Source: Nostoc cf. edaphicum LEGE 07299 (GTDB lineage: Bacteria; Cyanobacteriota; Cyanobacteriia; Cyanobacteriales; Nostocaceae). Taken from it: a DNA stretch of 7,708 nt. Made by a program: the position numbers and the translations under genes. Location of the stretch: contig NZ_JADEXF010000125.1 in the NCBI RefSeq assembly GCF_015207245.1, forward strand, positions 1-7,708. Direction: 5' to 3'. Positions 1 to 6,044 of the stretch are shown in pieces. Position 1 is the first letter of the stretch. Each line of letters starts with the position of its first letter. The notes below the pieces were generated by a model. The model was not told where the DNA came from. It did not search any database and saw nothing but the letters and a program-made list of their open reading frames with translations.

Positions 1-277
1 GTTGTAATGGTAGGGTAGTAATTACATCAATATGCTCGAGATTAATATTAAGTAAATTAAAGTCATCTAATGCTAGCTGTTGCTCGATAAAAGTCTTAAT
101 TGGTAAACTGAGTTTTAGTTTACCAATGCTTTGCTTTATTGACATTTCCCACACACTAACAATGCTGATAAGCTTTTCATTATTCTGGTCTTCAATTAAT
201 AGTCTCATCTTGTCACTAAAACGTGCATATCCTTGAAAAAACCAAATCAAAGTGTGAGTATCTAATAACACCTGCAT
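1..277 (-). CDS. PIN-domain toxin of a type II toxin-antitoxin pair (VapC-like), C-terminus cut by window edge
   Basis: I translated this by hand from the ATG at 277-275; it stays open for 92 codons to the window edge. The N-terminus MQVLLDTHTLIW is the usual start of a PIN domain, with the first catalytic aspartate at D6. The SVWEMSIK motif at 41-48 supplies the second acidic residue (E44), followed by the GKLKL stretch at 52-56 typical of the Sll0205-like PIN group. The next acidic residues, normally in a DPFDR motif, would lie just past the edge, so about 35 residues are probably missing. PIN toxins of this kind are Mg-dependent ribonucleases held inactive by the cognate antitoxin. The ATG overlaps the antitoxin stop codon (TAATG), which implies translational coupling. 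The RNA target cannot be told from the sequence, and whether the gene is intact beyond the edge is unknown. Confidence 0.88.
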   Translation of the reverse strand, partial: MQVLLDTHTLIWFFQGYARFSDKMRLLIEDQNNEKLISIVSVWEMSIKQSIGKLKLSLPIKTFIEQQLALDDFNLLNINLEHIDVITTLPLQ

Positions 278-504
278 TACATATAATCCTGAAACTCTTC
301 TAATGGCTCGTCAAAGTCATCTGTTATAGTAATCAAACCTTTGGCACTACCAAATAAAGGAGAGCGTTTTTTCTCTGAAATCACCGGAGTCAGCTTAATT
401 ACTGGTTGCTCATCTTTGGTGATAATAATTTCTTCGCCATTGATTGCTGCTTCGATTAATTCGTGTAAGTGTTGTGATGCTGCATCGATAGTAATCTGTT
501 GCAT
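277..504 (-). CDS. Phd/YefM-family antitoxin
   Basis: This is a 75-residue protein if started at the ATG at 504-502. The N-terminal half (MQQITIDAASQHLHELIEAA, then NGEEIIITKDEQPVIKLTP) is the Phd/YefM dimerisation and DNA-binding fold. The C-terminus, GSAKGLITITDDFDEPLEEF, is the acidic toxin-binding tail usual for antitoxins paired with Sll0205-like PIN toxins. An ATG four codons upstream (516-514) is also open, but the one at 504 has a GGTGA Shine-Dalgarno-like sequence 5 nt before it and gives the usual MQQITI start; the upstream one has no such signal. The product should neutralise the PIN toxin encoded immediately downstream and, as is common in this family, repress its own operon. The gene lies 119 nt downstream of the acyltransferase gene on the same strand, so it probably has its own promoter in that gap. 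Confidence 0.9.
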   Translation of the reverse strand: MQQITIDAASQHLHELIEAAINGEEIIITKDEQPVIKLTPVISEKKRSPLFGSAKGLITITDDFDEPLEEFQDYM

Positions 505-548
505 GATTATCACCATTTAATTAACTATTTCAAGTATGAAGTTGCTTG

Positions 549-568
549 AGTTATTTGTAAGTTATTTG
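549..568. repeat. Direct repeat AGTTATTTG x2, 11-bp period, upstream of the antitoxin
   Basis: AGTTATTTG occurs at 549-557 and again at 560-568, that is, with starts 11 bp apart, about one helical turn. It lies 45-64 bp upstream of the antitoxin start, in the only spacer that can hold this operon's promoter. It is a candidate autoregulatory operator by position only. Phd/YefM operators are often palindromic, which this is not, so the assignment is weak. I see no other clear signal in the 505-623 spacer. Confidence 0.3.
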
Positions 569-623
569 CCTTGGACTTATTTTCCTTAGTTCTAGTCCTC
601 AGTCGCTGATTTTACCATAATAG

Positions 624-2006
624 TCAAATCAATCCTTCCAACGCGTGTTGTAAATTATTGGTTACATCAGCAACTGCTTGTCTAGCACCCAAACGATTTT
701 CCTTATATGCCGGGTAATGCTCAGAAATAGATATAGGTTTACCCACAGTAATTTTTACTTTTTGCTTACCCAACTGTGGACGCTGTAAACGTTTATCACC
801 TTTAATTTTAGCAATCATTTGCCATAAAATTAAAGTCGTCTCAGCAAACCTTTCTACTGTAGGATTTTCACGAATATAATTACCAGAAACTGCCACAAAA
901 CTTTCTACTAACCGCATGTGCCACATCCGTGCATTTGCTTCTTCGGCAACGCGATCGCCTAAAGCTCTTTCAACAGCAGATACTCCTTTTACATTTTTAA
1001 AATCTTCTCTAAATATATAATTCCACCCAGCTTGTTCTACCCGCCGACATCGGTCACTTAAAGTACCTTTTGACTGTAAATCAAAATACTGTTCTGATAT
1101 TAGTAGCGCCGCATTCAACAAAGCTTGCAAACGAACTGCTAACGCTTCATTTCTATCTTCAATTTCTCCTACTACTGTTTTGATATCTGCCAGCTTTAGA
1201 TGATAAAACCTCGTGTAAAATTTTTCCATAAGCGAAAGTAAATGTTCTGCCAAAGTCAACAACCGAGGATAAAGCGACTCTATAGAAGCTTGTTCTGGTG
1301 CATTCACAGGTAAACCACTAGCCGCTTCCATTTCACTTAAAAGATTAGCGATCGCATCCCAAGGAGCATCAACGTAACTATATTTAATCCCAACTGGTAC
1401 AATTAGAACCTGTTGGTCGCGTCCAGCTTTGTGCAAATCTTCAGCACACCAAAAGCCTAATTGAGCAATACCAGGTTCTAGGGGGCTAATATTCTCTGAT
1501 AAACCATTGGTTGCACCCTCTGGCGCAGCCGCCATTGGAAATTTCCCATTGGCAAACAAGTCACGCGCCGAACGCAACCCCGTCCAGTCAGCCTTACCTC
1601 GCTGAATCGGAGTACCACCTAAATGAGAAGCAATCCAGCCAACGTAGGAACCTGCCCAGAGAGGAATGCCGCGATCGTAGATAAAATGAGCGTGAATGGG
1701 ATGTTGTAGTGTTGTACCTTGCGATCGCGCTATCTTTGGTACAAGTTGAGATAACAAGTAAGCCAAACAAAACGGATCGTCTGTTTTAGGATGGCGAAAT
1801 GCCAGCATAAAACGGATCTTACCCTCCTGAAATTGGCGATAGAGATCCACCAGCACCTCTACGTTGTCTGCTTCAATTTGAGTAATAGGTGTTTGCCAGT
1901 TTATCCAACTGGGTAGCAACAGATGGACAAATCGTAGAAATAAGGGGTTAAACGCCGGAGGAATAAATTCTAAGGGTGGCTGTGCTTGATAAATTACATC
2001 TGCCAA
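624..2006 (-). CDS. PlsC-like glycerolipid acyltransferase with a large helical insertion
   Basis: A 460-residue protein with the four acyltransferase blocks of the PlsC/LPLAT family in order: HPKTDD at 72-77 (the HX4D catalytic motif), GGTPIQRG at 130-137 (motif II with its arginine), APEGATNG at 161-168 (motif III, glycerophosphate binding) and LIVPVGIKY at 201-209 (motif IV). A VGKPI element at 421-425, which in ordinary PlsC proteins follows motif IV closely, is here displaced by about 200 mostly helical residues. The protein is therefore nearly twice the usual PlsC length. It should transfer an acyl group to a lipid acceptor at the membrane; the acceptor is not evident, and a 1-acylglycerol-3-phosphate acyltransferase label is the default rather than proven. 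No obvious transmembrane helix is seen. The start is TTG, chosen because AGGAGA lies 8 nt upstream and the next in-frame ATG (M67) is just before the catalytic motif. Confidence 0.85.
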   Translation of the reverse strand: MADVIYQAQPPLEFIPPAFNPLFLRFVHLLLPSWINWQTPITQIEADNVEVLVDLYRQFQEGKIRFMLAFRHPKTDDPFCLAYLLSQLVPKIARSQGTTLQHPIHAHFIYDRGIPLWAGSYVGWIASHLGGTPIQRGKADWTGLRSARDLFANGKFPMAAAPEGATNGLSENISPLEPGIAQLGFWCAEDLHKAGRDQQVLIVPVGIKYSYVDAPWDAIANLLSEMEAASGLPVNAPEQASIESLYPRLLTLAEHLLSLMEKFYTRFYHLKLADIKTVVGEIEDRNEALAVRLQALLNAALLISEQYFDLQSKGTLSDRCRRVEQAGWNYIFREDFKNVKGVSAVERALGDRVAEEANARMWHMRLVESFVAVSGNYIRENPTVERFAETTLILWQMIAKIKGDKRLQRPQLGKQKVKITVGKPISISEHYPAYKENRLGARQAVADVTNNLQHALEGLI

Positions 2007-2014
2007 AGTAGTTT

Positions 2015-2020
2015 TCTCCT
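2015..2020 (-). promoter_or_regulatory. Ribosome binding site fixing a TTG start
   Basis: The minus strand reads AGGAGA here, 8 nt before the TTG at 2006-2004. This strong Shine-Dalgarno sequence is the main reason to accept a TTG start for the acyltransferase, since no in-frame ATG lies nearby. Confidence 0.75.
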
Positions 2021-2081
2021 AAAATTGCGATCAAAAAGCCGGAAGGCTACAAGTAAAAATGAAAAATAAATAACGCTGTGT

Positions 2082-2116
2082 ACTTTGTACTTCATCCTTA
2101 ATACTTCATACTTTAG
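2082..2116. repeat. Heptanucleotide tandem repeat array, 5 units, consensus ACTTCAT
   Basis: Five contiguous 7-bp units start at 2082, 2089, 2096, 2103 and 2110. Units 2 and 4 are exactly ACTTCAT and the others differ at one or two positions. Short tandem heptamers between genes (STRR-type repeats) are a known feature of heterocystous cyanobacteria. The array lies in the 150-bp divergent spacer between the acyltransferase gene and proS. A TTGACA box follows directly at 2117-2122, but no good -10 element lies at normal spacing from it, so I do not call a promoter. Confidence 0.75.
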
Positions 2117-2156
2117 TTGACATAGAAATTAGCGATCAAAGAAAGGCTATACAACG

Positions 2157-3971
2157 ATGCGACTGTCACAAATGTTATTCGTTACACTCCGGGACGATCC
2201 AGCTGATGCTGAGATTCCTAGCCATAAATTATTACTCCGTGCAGGCTACATTCGTCGCATCGGTAGTGGTCTTTATGCTTATTTGCCGTTAATGTGGCGG
2301 GTATTGCAAAAAGTTTCCCAGATTGTGCGGGAAGAAATGAACGCTACAGGCGCACAAGAATGTCTCTTACCGCAATTACAACCTGCTGATTTATGGAAGG
2401 AATCAGGACGCTGGGACACTTATACCAAAGCTGAGGGGATTATGTTTTCCCTAATTGACCGCCGTGAGCAACAATTAGGATTAGGCCCCACTCATGAAGA
2501 AGTAATCACAGCGATCGCTCGTGATATGATTCGCTCTTATCGCCAGTTACCCCTACACCTCTACCAAATTCAAACCAAATTCCGCGATGAAATTCGTCCC
2601 CGCTTTGGTTTAATGCGCGGACGGGAGTTTATCATGAAGGATGGCTACTCTTTCCATACTGATGAAGCCAGCCTCAAAGAAACTTACCAGGATATGTATA
2701 AAGCCTACAGTAATATGCTGCGGCGTTCTGGTTTAGCGTTTCGCGCAGTAGAAGCTGATTCTGGTGCAATTGGTGGTTCTGGTTCCACAGAATTTATGAT
2801 TTTGGCGGAAGCTGGTGAAGATGAAGTTCTCTACACTGAGGATGGTAAATACGCCGCTAACGTAGAAAAGGCTGTTTCTTTACCAATTGACGCGGAAATC
2901 TCACGGTTTACAACTTACGAAAAACGGGATACACCTGGAACAGAGACGATTGAAAAGGTCTGTCAACTCCTCAACTGTTCTCCGACTCAATTGGTGAAAA
3001 ATGTCCTTTATCAGACGGTTTATGATAATGGTATAACCGTGTTAGTTCTGGTGAGCATCCGAGGCGATCAGGAAGTTAATGAGGTCAAGTTGCAAAATGA
3101 ATTGACTAAATTAGCTTCTGAGTATGGTGCTAAAACTATTATTAGTTTGAATGTACCAAATGTAGAAGCCCAGCAAGCATGGACAGCTAAATCTCTACCT
3201 TTAGGCTACATTGCGCCAGATATCGCAGATGAGTATATTACTGGAAATAAACAGATTCACCCCAAATTTTTGCGCTTAGTGGATCAAACAGCCGTTGATT
3301 TAAAAAACTTTGTTACAGGCGCGAATGAAGCCGGTTATCACGTAGTTGGTGCTAATTGGGGTGAGCAATTTAAACTACCAGAGCGAGTAGTAGATATTCG
3401 AAAGTCCAGACTAGGCGATCGCGCCATCCATAACCCAGAACAAACCTTACAAAGCGCCCGTGGAATTGAAGCAGGTCACATCTTCCAATTAGGTACTAAA
3501 TATTCCCAAGCGATGGGAGCAACTTATACCAATGAACAGGGTGAAGAAAAGCCACTATTGATGGGTTGTTTTGGTGTAGGCGTGTCACGATTAGCACAAG
3601 CTGCCGTCGAGCAATCTTATGACAAAGATGGGATTATTTGGCCAGTTGCGATCGCACCTTATCACACGATCGTCACAATTCCTAACATTAAGGATGTTCA
3701 ACAAATCGAAATCGCTCAAAAACTTTACACAGAACTCAATCAAGCGGGAATTGAAACCCTATTAGATGACCGCGACGAACGTGCTGGAGTGAAATTTAAA
3801 GATGCGGACTTGATTGGCATACCTTATAGAATTGTAACCGGACGCGCGATCGCGAATGGCAAAGTTGAAGTTGTAGAAAGAGCCACGCGTAAATCTCAAG
3901 AAATTGCCATTGATGAAGTAACAACAACACTCAAACAGTGGATTACAGAAGCAATAGGGCATAGAGCATAG
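2157..3971 (+). CDS. proS: Prolyl-tRNA synthetase, bacterial type with editing domain
   Basis: A full-length, 604-residue class II aminoacyl-tRNA synthetase that charges tRNA-Pro with proline in the cytosol. The catalytic core carries the PTHEE loop at 111-115, motif 2 around [17 protein letters not shown] (142-158) and motif 3 [10 protein letters not shown] at 470-479. Between motifs 2 and 3 lies the bacterial INS editing domain (about 225-405), with the LVKN lysine at 281 and the [14 protein letters not shown] stretch at 388-401, so clearance of misactivated alanine is probably retained. [10 protein letters not shown] at 441-450 is the usual return to the core. The C-terminal anticodon-binding domain runs from about 495, with [19 protein letters not shown] at 536-554. 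The ATG has GAAAGG 10 nt upstream. The gene stands alone: divergent from the acyltransferase gene and 310 bp from the next plus-strand gene. Four HIP1 sites lie inside it. Nothing is missing or broken. Confidence 0.98.
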   Translation: MRLSQMLFVTLRDDPADAEIPSHKLLLRAGYIRRIGSGLYAYLPLMWRVLQKVSQIVREEMNATGAQECLLPQLQPADLWKESGRWDTYTKAEGIMFSLIDRREQQLGLGPTHEEVITAIARDMIRSYRQLPLHLYQIQTKFRDEIRPRFGLMRGREFIMKDGYSFHTDEASLKETYQDMYKAYSNMLRRSGLAFRAVEADSGAIGGSGSTEFMILAEAGEDEVLYTEDGKYAANVEKAVSLPIDAEISRFTTYEKRDTPGTETIEKVCQLLNCSPTQLVKNVLYQTVYDNGITVLVLVSIRGDQEVNEVKLQNELTKLASEYGAKTIISLNVPNVEAQQAWTAKSLPLGYIAPDIADEYITGNKQIHPKFLRLVDQTAVDLKNFVTGANEAGYHVVGANWGEQFKLPERVVDIRKSRLGDRAIHNPEQTLQSARGIEAGHIFQLGTKYSQAMGATYTNEQGEEKPLLMGCFGVGVSRLAQAAVEQSYDKDGIIWPVAIAPYHTIVTIPNIKDVQQIEIAQKLYTELNQAGIETLLDDRDERAGVKFKDADLIGIPYRIVTGRAIANGKVEVVERATRKSQEIAIDEVTTTLKQWITEAIGHRA

Positions 3972-3984
3972 GGTATGGAAAACA

Positions 3985-4029
3985 GACAAGGAGAGACTTG
4001 TTCAATAATTTCCCCTTGTCTCCCTTGTC
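3985..4029 (+). terminator. Imperfect stem-loop just after proS (candidate terminator)
   Basis: GACAAGGAGAGAC at 3985-3997 can pair, with one bulge, with GTCTCCCTTGTC at 4018-4029 across a loop of about 20 nt, 13 bp after the proS stop codon. There is no U tract after the stem, so it is not a textbook intrinsic terminator. It could stabilise the proS mRNA 3' end, or simply be part of the repeat-rich spacer. Confidence 0.3.
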
Positions 4030-4041
4030 CCTTTGCCCAAA

Positions 4042-4090
4042 ACTTCTAGCTCCTAAATCCTAACTCTTAACTTTTCACTCCCGACTCCCC
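4042..4090. repeat. Degenerate heptanucleotide tandem repeat array, 7 units, consensus about ACTCCTA
   Basis: Seven units in strict 7-bp register start at 4042, 4049, 4056, 4063, 4070, 4077 and 4084, for example GCTCCTA, AATCCTA, ACTCTTA, ACTCCCG and ACTCCCC. The consensus differs from the other arrays in this window. It occupies the 5' part of the 310-bp spacer between proS and the GerMN-domain gene. The rest of that spacer (4091-4281) is AT-rich and holds only a weak promoter candidate and a ribosome binding site. Confidence 0.6.
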
Positions 4091-4182
4091 GAAATTTACA
4101 TAATTTGGTAGGTGACGGATTAGAAATAAAAATTCTAAAATTGAATTAGGGGCTTACAGAATTAAGAAGCATTTAAGTCTCC

Positions 4183-4213
4183 TTTAGATTGTGGGAAACT
4201 CTCTACTTATAAG
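4183..4213 (+). promoter_or_regulatory. Weak sigma70-like promoter candidate for the GerMN-domain gene
   Basis: TATAAG at 4208-4213 resembles a -10 box, and TTTAGA at 4183-4188 is a poor -35 match at a 19-bp spacing. A transcript starting near 4220 would have a leader of about 60 nt. This is the best candidate in the spacer, but it is weak. Confidence 0.25.
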
Positions 4214-4266
4214 TATCGTCTTTAACCAGGCTGCTCCTCACATAACTACCATATCAGCCCTCAGTT

Positions 4267-4273
4267 AGGAAGG
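4267..4273 (+). promoter_or_regulatory. Ribosome binding site deciding the ATG at 4282
   Basis: AGGAAGG lies 8 nt before the ATG at 4282-4284. An in-frame TTG at 4276 is only 2 nt from this site, too close to be used, so translation should begin at the ATG. Confidence 0.75.
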
Positions 4274-4281
4274 TTTTGAAC

Positions 4282-4893
4282 ATGAAAGACCAACAAGGAT
4301 CTAATCGTATTTCTTCAGGCGTAATTGCAGCCGTGTCAGCAGCGGTTGTAGCGGTGGGTGGCGGTGTAGCTTGGTTTACCACACAATCCAGCAATACTCC
4401 CACACCATCAAACCCTTCTGGCCGCATTGAACAGCCACCACAGCCATCAACTAGGCAGCCAGCTAATGAGCAAACCCCCAATGTTTATTGGTTAAGATCA
4501 AACAACAAAAATGTTACTTTGGTTCCCCAGCCTGTTAAAGTCGCTTCTATTCGACCCAACCAGCCTTTAGAAGCAGCTTTCCAAAGTTTGTTAGCAGGCC
4601 CAACAGAAGGGACAGATTCGACAACCATCCCTAAAGGAACCAAGCTATTAGGATTGAAGACGGAAAATGATGAGGTTCACGTTAATTTATCTGAAGATTT
4701 TACCAGCGGTGGTGGTAGCACCTCAATGATGGGCCGCGTAGGACAAGTTGTTTACACTGCCACAACTTTAAATCCCAAAGCCAAAGTATACATTGACGTG
4801 AACGGCAAACCGTTGGATGTTTTAGGCGGTGAGGGTGTAGAGTTACAACAACCGCTAACTCGCGAACAGTTTCAGAAAAATTATCCGCTTTAG
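4282..4893 (+). CDS. Membrane-anchored GerMN-domain protein
   Basis: A 203-residue protein. Residues 13-33 (VIAAVSAAVVAVGGGVAWF region) form one hydrophobic segment, acting as signal anchor or uncleaved signal peptide. Residues 34-66 are a Pro/Ser/Thr/Gln/Asn-rich linker. From about 67 to 185 is a GerMN domain: NVYWL at 67-71, PLEAAFQSLLAGPTEGTDS at 95-113, TIPKGTKLLGL at 115-125, VHVNLSEDF at 132-140, GGGSTSMMGRVGQVVYT at 143-159 and VYIDVNGKPLDVLGG at 169-183. GerMN domains are known from the spore germination protein GerM and from many non-sporulating bacteria as extracytoplasmic modules, often proposed to act at the cell wall; the function in cyanobacteria is not established. The domain should face the periplasm. 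The gene is transcribed alone, and its TAG stop abuts the repeat array that fills the next spacer. Confidence 0.88.
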   Translation: MKDQQGSNRISSGVIAAVSAAVVAVGGGVAWFTTQSSNTPTPSNPSGRIEQPPQPSTRQPANEQTPNVYWLRSNNKNVTLVPQPVKVASIRPNQPLEAAFQSLLAGPTEGTDSTTIPKGTKLLGLKTENDEVHVNLSEDFTSGGGSTSMMGRVGQVVYTATTLNPKAKVYIDVNGKPLDVLGGEGVELQQPLTREQFQKNYPL

Positions 4894-4941
4894 TCATTGG
4901 TCATTGGTCATTAGTCATTGGTCATTAGTCATTAGTCACTT
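4893..4941. repeat. Heptanucleotide tandem repeat array, 7 units, consensus GTCATTR
   Basis: Seven contiguous heptamers start at 4893, 4900, 4907, 4914, 4921, 4928 and 4935. The first six are GTCATTG or GTCATTA and the last is the diverged GTCACTT. The first base of the array is the G of the GerMN-gene TAG stop codon. This is the most regular array in the window. A further copy, GTCATTA at 4987-4993, lies beyond the palindrome that interrupts the array. Confidence 0.9.
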
Positions 4942-4946
4942 GTACT

Positions 4947-4982
4947 GAGACTTCGCGTAGCGTCTCGTAGAGAAGGCGAAGT
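4947..4982. repeat. Nested palindromic element, likely a small dispersed repeat
   Basis: ACTTCGC at 4950-4956 is the exact reverse complement of GCGAAGT at 4976-4982. Inside, TCTC-GTA-GAGA (4963-4973) forms a second hairpin. GAGAC at 4947-4951 can also pair with GTCTC at 4962-4966, and CGC-GTA-GCG (4954-4962) is a further small hairpin. The element is GC-richer than its surroundings and sits within a GTCATTR heptad array that resumes after it. Small dispersed repeats of this kind are known in Nostoc and Anabaena. It lies between two convergent genes and could also act as a bidirectional mRNA end. Confidence 0.65.
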
Positions 4983-5000
4983 ATTGGTCATTAGTTTTTC

Positions 5001-5028
5001 ACAAATGACAAAGGACAAATGACAACTG
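5001..5028. repeat. Heptanucleotide tandem repeat array, 4 units, consensus ACAAATG
   Basis: Four heptamers start at 5001, 5008, 5015 and 5022: ACAAATG, ACAAAGG, ACAAATG and ACAACTG. On the opposite strand the units read CATTTGT, so the array contains GTCATTTGT-like motifs and is inverted relative to the GTCATTR array at 4893. It ends 2 bp before the stop codon of the ArsR-type gene. Confidence 0.8.
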
Positions 5029-5030
5029 AC

Positions 5031-5378
5031 CTAACGTTTGCTATTTAACACGCGAAAATTACGGGCTTGCTGCTCTAACCTTGTGGCGAGGCGATCGCAA
5101 ACCCGATTACACAACTCAAAAATCATTTGATCTTCCACCCGGTAATAGGCGCAAGTTCCTTCACTGCGGCGGCTAAGAATACCTGCTTGCCACATTACCT
5201 TCAGGTGTTTTGACACATTTGCCTGAGAAGTCTGTGTTGCCTCTACCAACTCTTGCACGCATTTTTCTTCATCCCGTAATAAGTGTAGCAGCCGCAGGCG
5301 CATTGGCTCACTTAACAGGCTGAAGTATTCAGCTACTTGTTGCACCACTTCTGGTGGTAAAGGCAACGTTTGTTTCAT
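5031..5378 (-). CDS. ArsR/SmtB-family transcriptional regulator with an atypical cysteine set
   Basis: A 115-residue winged-helix protein of ArsR/SmtB size. FSLLSEPMRLRLLHLLRD (19-36) is the conserved N-terminal helix region. CVQELVEATQTSQANVSKHL (40-59) is the helix-turn-helix with its recognition helix, and GILSRRSEGTCAYYRVED (66-83) is the wing. By alignment to SmtB, C40 sits at the first cysteine of the ELCxCD metal motif, but the second cysteine is absent. Of the SmtB alpha-5 zinc ligands only the aspartate (D83) remains; M85, R96 and T99 replace the others. Extra cysteines are C76 and the helical pair C90/C94. It may therefore sense thiol redox state, persulfide or a soft metal rather than zinc at the SmtB site; the ligand is unknown. 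The gene lies 62 nt downstream of accB on the same strand, so co-transcription or an independent promoter are both possible. No clear ribosome binding site is seen. Confidence 0.9.
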   Translation of the reverse strand: MKQTLPLPPEVVQQVAEYFSLLSEPMRLRLLHLLRDEEKCVQELVEATQTSQANVSKHLKVMWQAGILSRRSEGTCAYYRVEDQMIFELCNRVCDRLATRLEQQARNFRVLNSKR

Positions 5379-5440
5379 CAGGGTTGACCCGCAAGGACTG
5401 AAAGTTTTAACAATGACTCACATCATATATACATTAATAC

Positions 5441-5998
5441 TTAATCAGGGTTAATTCGCATCAAAGGTTGACCATATTCTACAGCGTCACCATTTTGAAG
5501 GAGAATTTCCATCACCTGTCCAGAGACTTCGGCTTCGATTTCATTCATCAGCTTCATGGCTTCAATGATACAGACTGTTTGACCCTTGCGGACGCGATCG
5601 CCCACTTCCACAAATGCTGCTTCCCCAGGCGCAGGAGCGCGATAAAACGTTCCTACCATTGGGGAAGGCACTTCTACTAATCTTTGGTCAATGGTTGAGG
5701 GAGGATTTACTGATAACTGCATTTGTGTGCTAGTTCCAGTATTCTCAAACACGCGAGATGTGGACACCTCCGTTACCTGACTTCCGCTCATCTGGTTTCC
5801 GCCAGATGAACCTGATGTCAAGCCTGAACCTACCACACCGCCTAAAGTCCCTTGACCTACCGACAACATCTGATTGCTAAGGCTCACAGCCTTACGGACT
5901 GTTAGCTCAAAATCATCGCTTTTGAGTATGACTTCTGCAATATCTGTTTGTGCGATAGTTGCCAGTAGTTGGCGGATTTCATTAAAGTCCAATGGCAC
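5441..5998 (-). CDS. accB: Biotin carboxyl carrier protein of acetyl-CoA carboxylase
   Basis: A 185-residue AccB. It carries the biotin that shuttles carboxylate from biotin carboxylase (AccC) to the AccA/AccD carboxyltransferase, the first step of fatty acid synthesis. The N-terminal part (1-37, FNEIRQLLATIAQTDIAEV and LKSDDFELTVRK) is the usual AccB head. A flexible linker rich in Gly, Ser and Thr spans about 38-105. The biotinyl domain runs from 108 to 185 with PSPMVGTFYRAPAPG at 111-125 and EAMKLMNE at 146-153; K149 is the biotinylated lysine. The start is GTG, supported by a GAGGT ribosome binding site 10 nt upstream and by the usual MPLDFNEIR beginning; the next in-frame ATG would remove the head. 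It is 108 nt downstream of efp on the same strand, an arrangement common in cyanobacteria, and probably shares its transcript. Confidence 0.97.
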   Translation of the reverse strand: MPLDFNEIRQLLATIAQTDIAEVILKSDDFELTVRKAVSLSNQMLSVGQGTLGGVVGSGLTSGSSGGNQMSGSQVTEVSTSRVFENTGTSTQMQLSVNPPSTIDQRLVEVPSPMVGTFYRAPAPGEAAFVEVGDRVRKGQTVCIIEAMKLMNEIEAEVSGQVMEILLQNGDAVEYGQPLMRINPD

Positions 5999-6008
5999 AG
6001 TTTTTATT

Positions 6009-6013
6009 ACCTC
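6009..6013 (-). promoter_or_regulatory. Ribosome binding site for the GTG start of accB
   Basis: The minus strand reads GAGGT, ending 10 nt before the GTG at 5998-5996. It lies 31 nt downstream of the folded element at 6045-6117, so changes in that fold could affect how accessible this site is. Confidence 0.65.
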
Positions 6014-6044
6014 GACCTATCCGTAAATTAGCATTTTAAGTGTG

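Noticed and set aside
2031..2048. Terminator-like AGCC-TTCC-GGCT followed by a T run on the minus strand, in the acyltransferase leader
   Set aside because: The stem is only 4 bp, too short for an intrinsic terminator, and it stands just before the gene's ribosome binding site.
2117..2122. TTGACA as the -35 box of proS
   Set aside because: No -10-like hexamer lies 15-19 bp downstream; the nearest (CTATAC) is about 24 bp away.
3762..3989. Minus-strand open frame over the 3' end of proS
   Set aside because: It is antisense to a strongly conserved gene, with a Cys/Phe/Arg-rich composition resembling no known protein; a shadow frame.
4276..4281. TTG at 4276 as start of the GerMN-domain gene
   Set aside because: It is 2 nt from the AGGAAGG ribosome binding site, whereas the ATG at 4282 is at the normal 8-nt distance.
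5468..5680. Plus-strand open frame inside accB
   Set aside because: It is the reverse of the conserved biotinyl domain and has no ribosome binding site or family resemblance.
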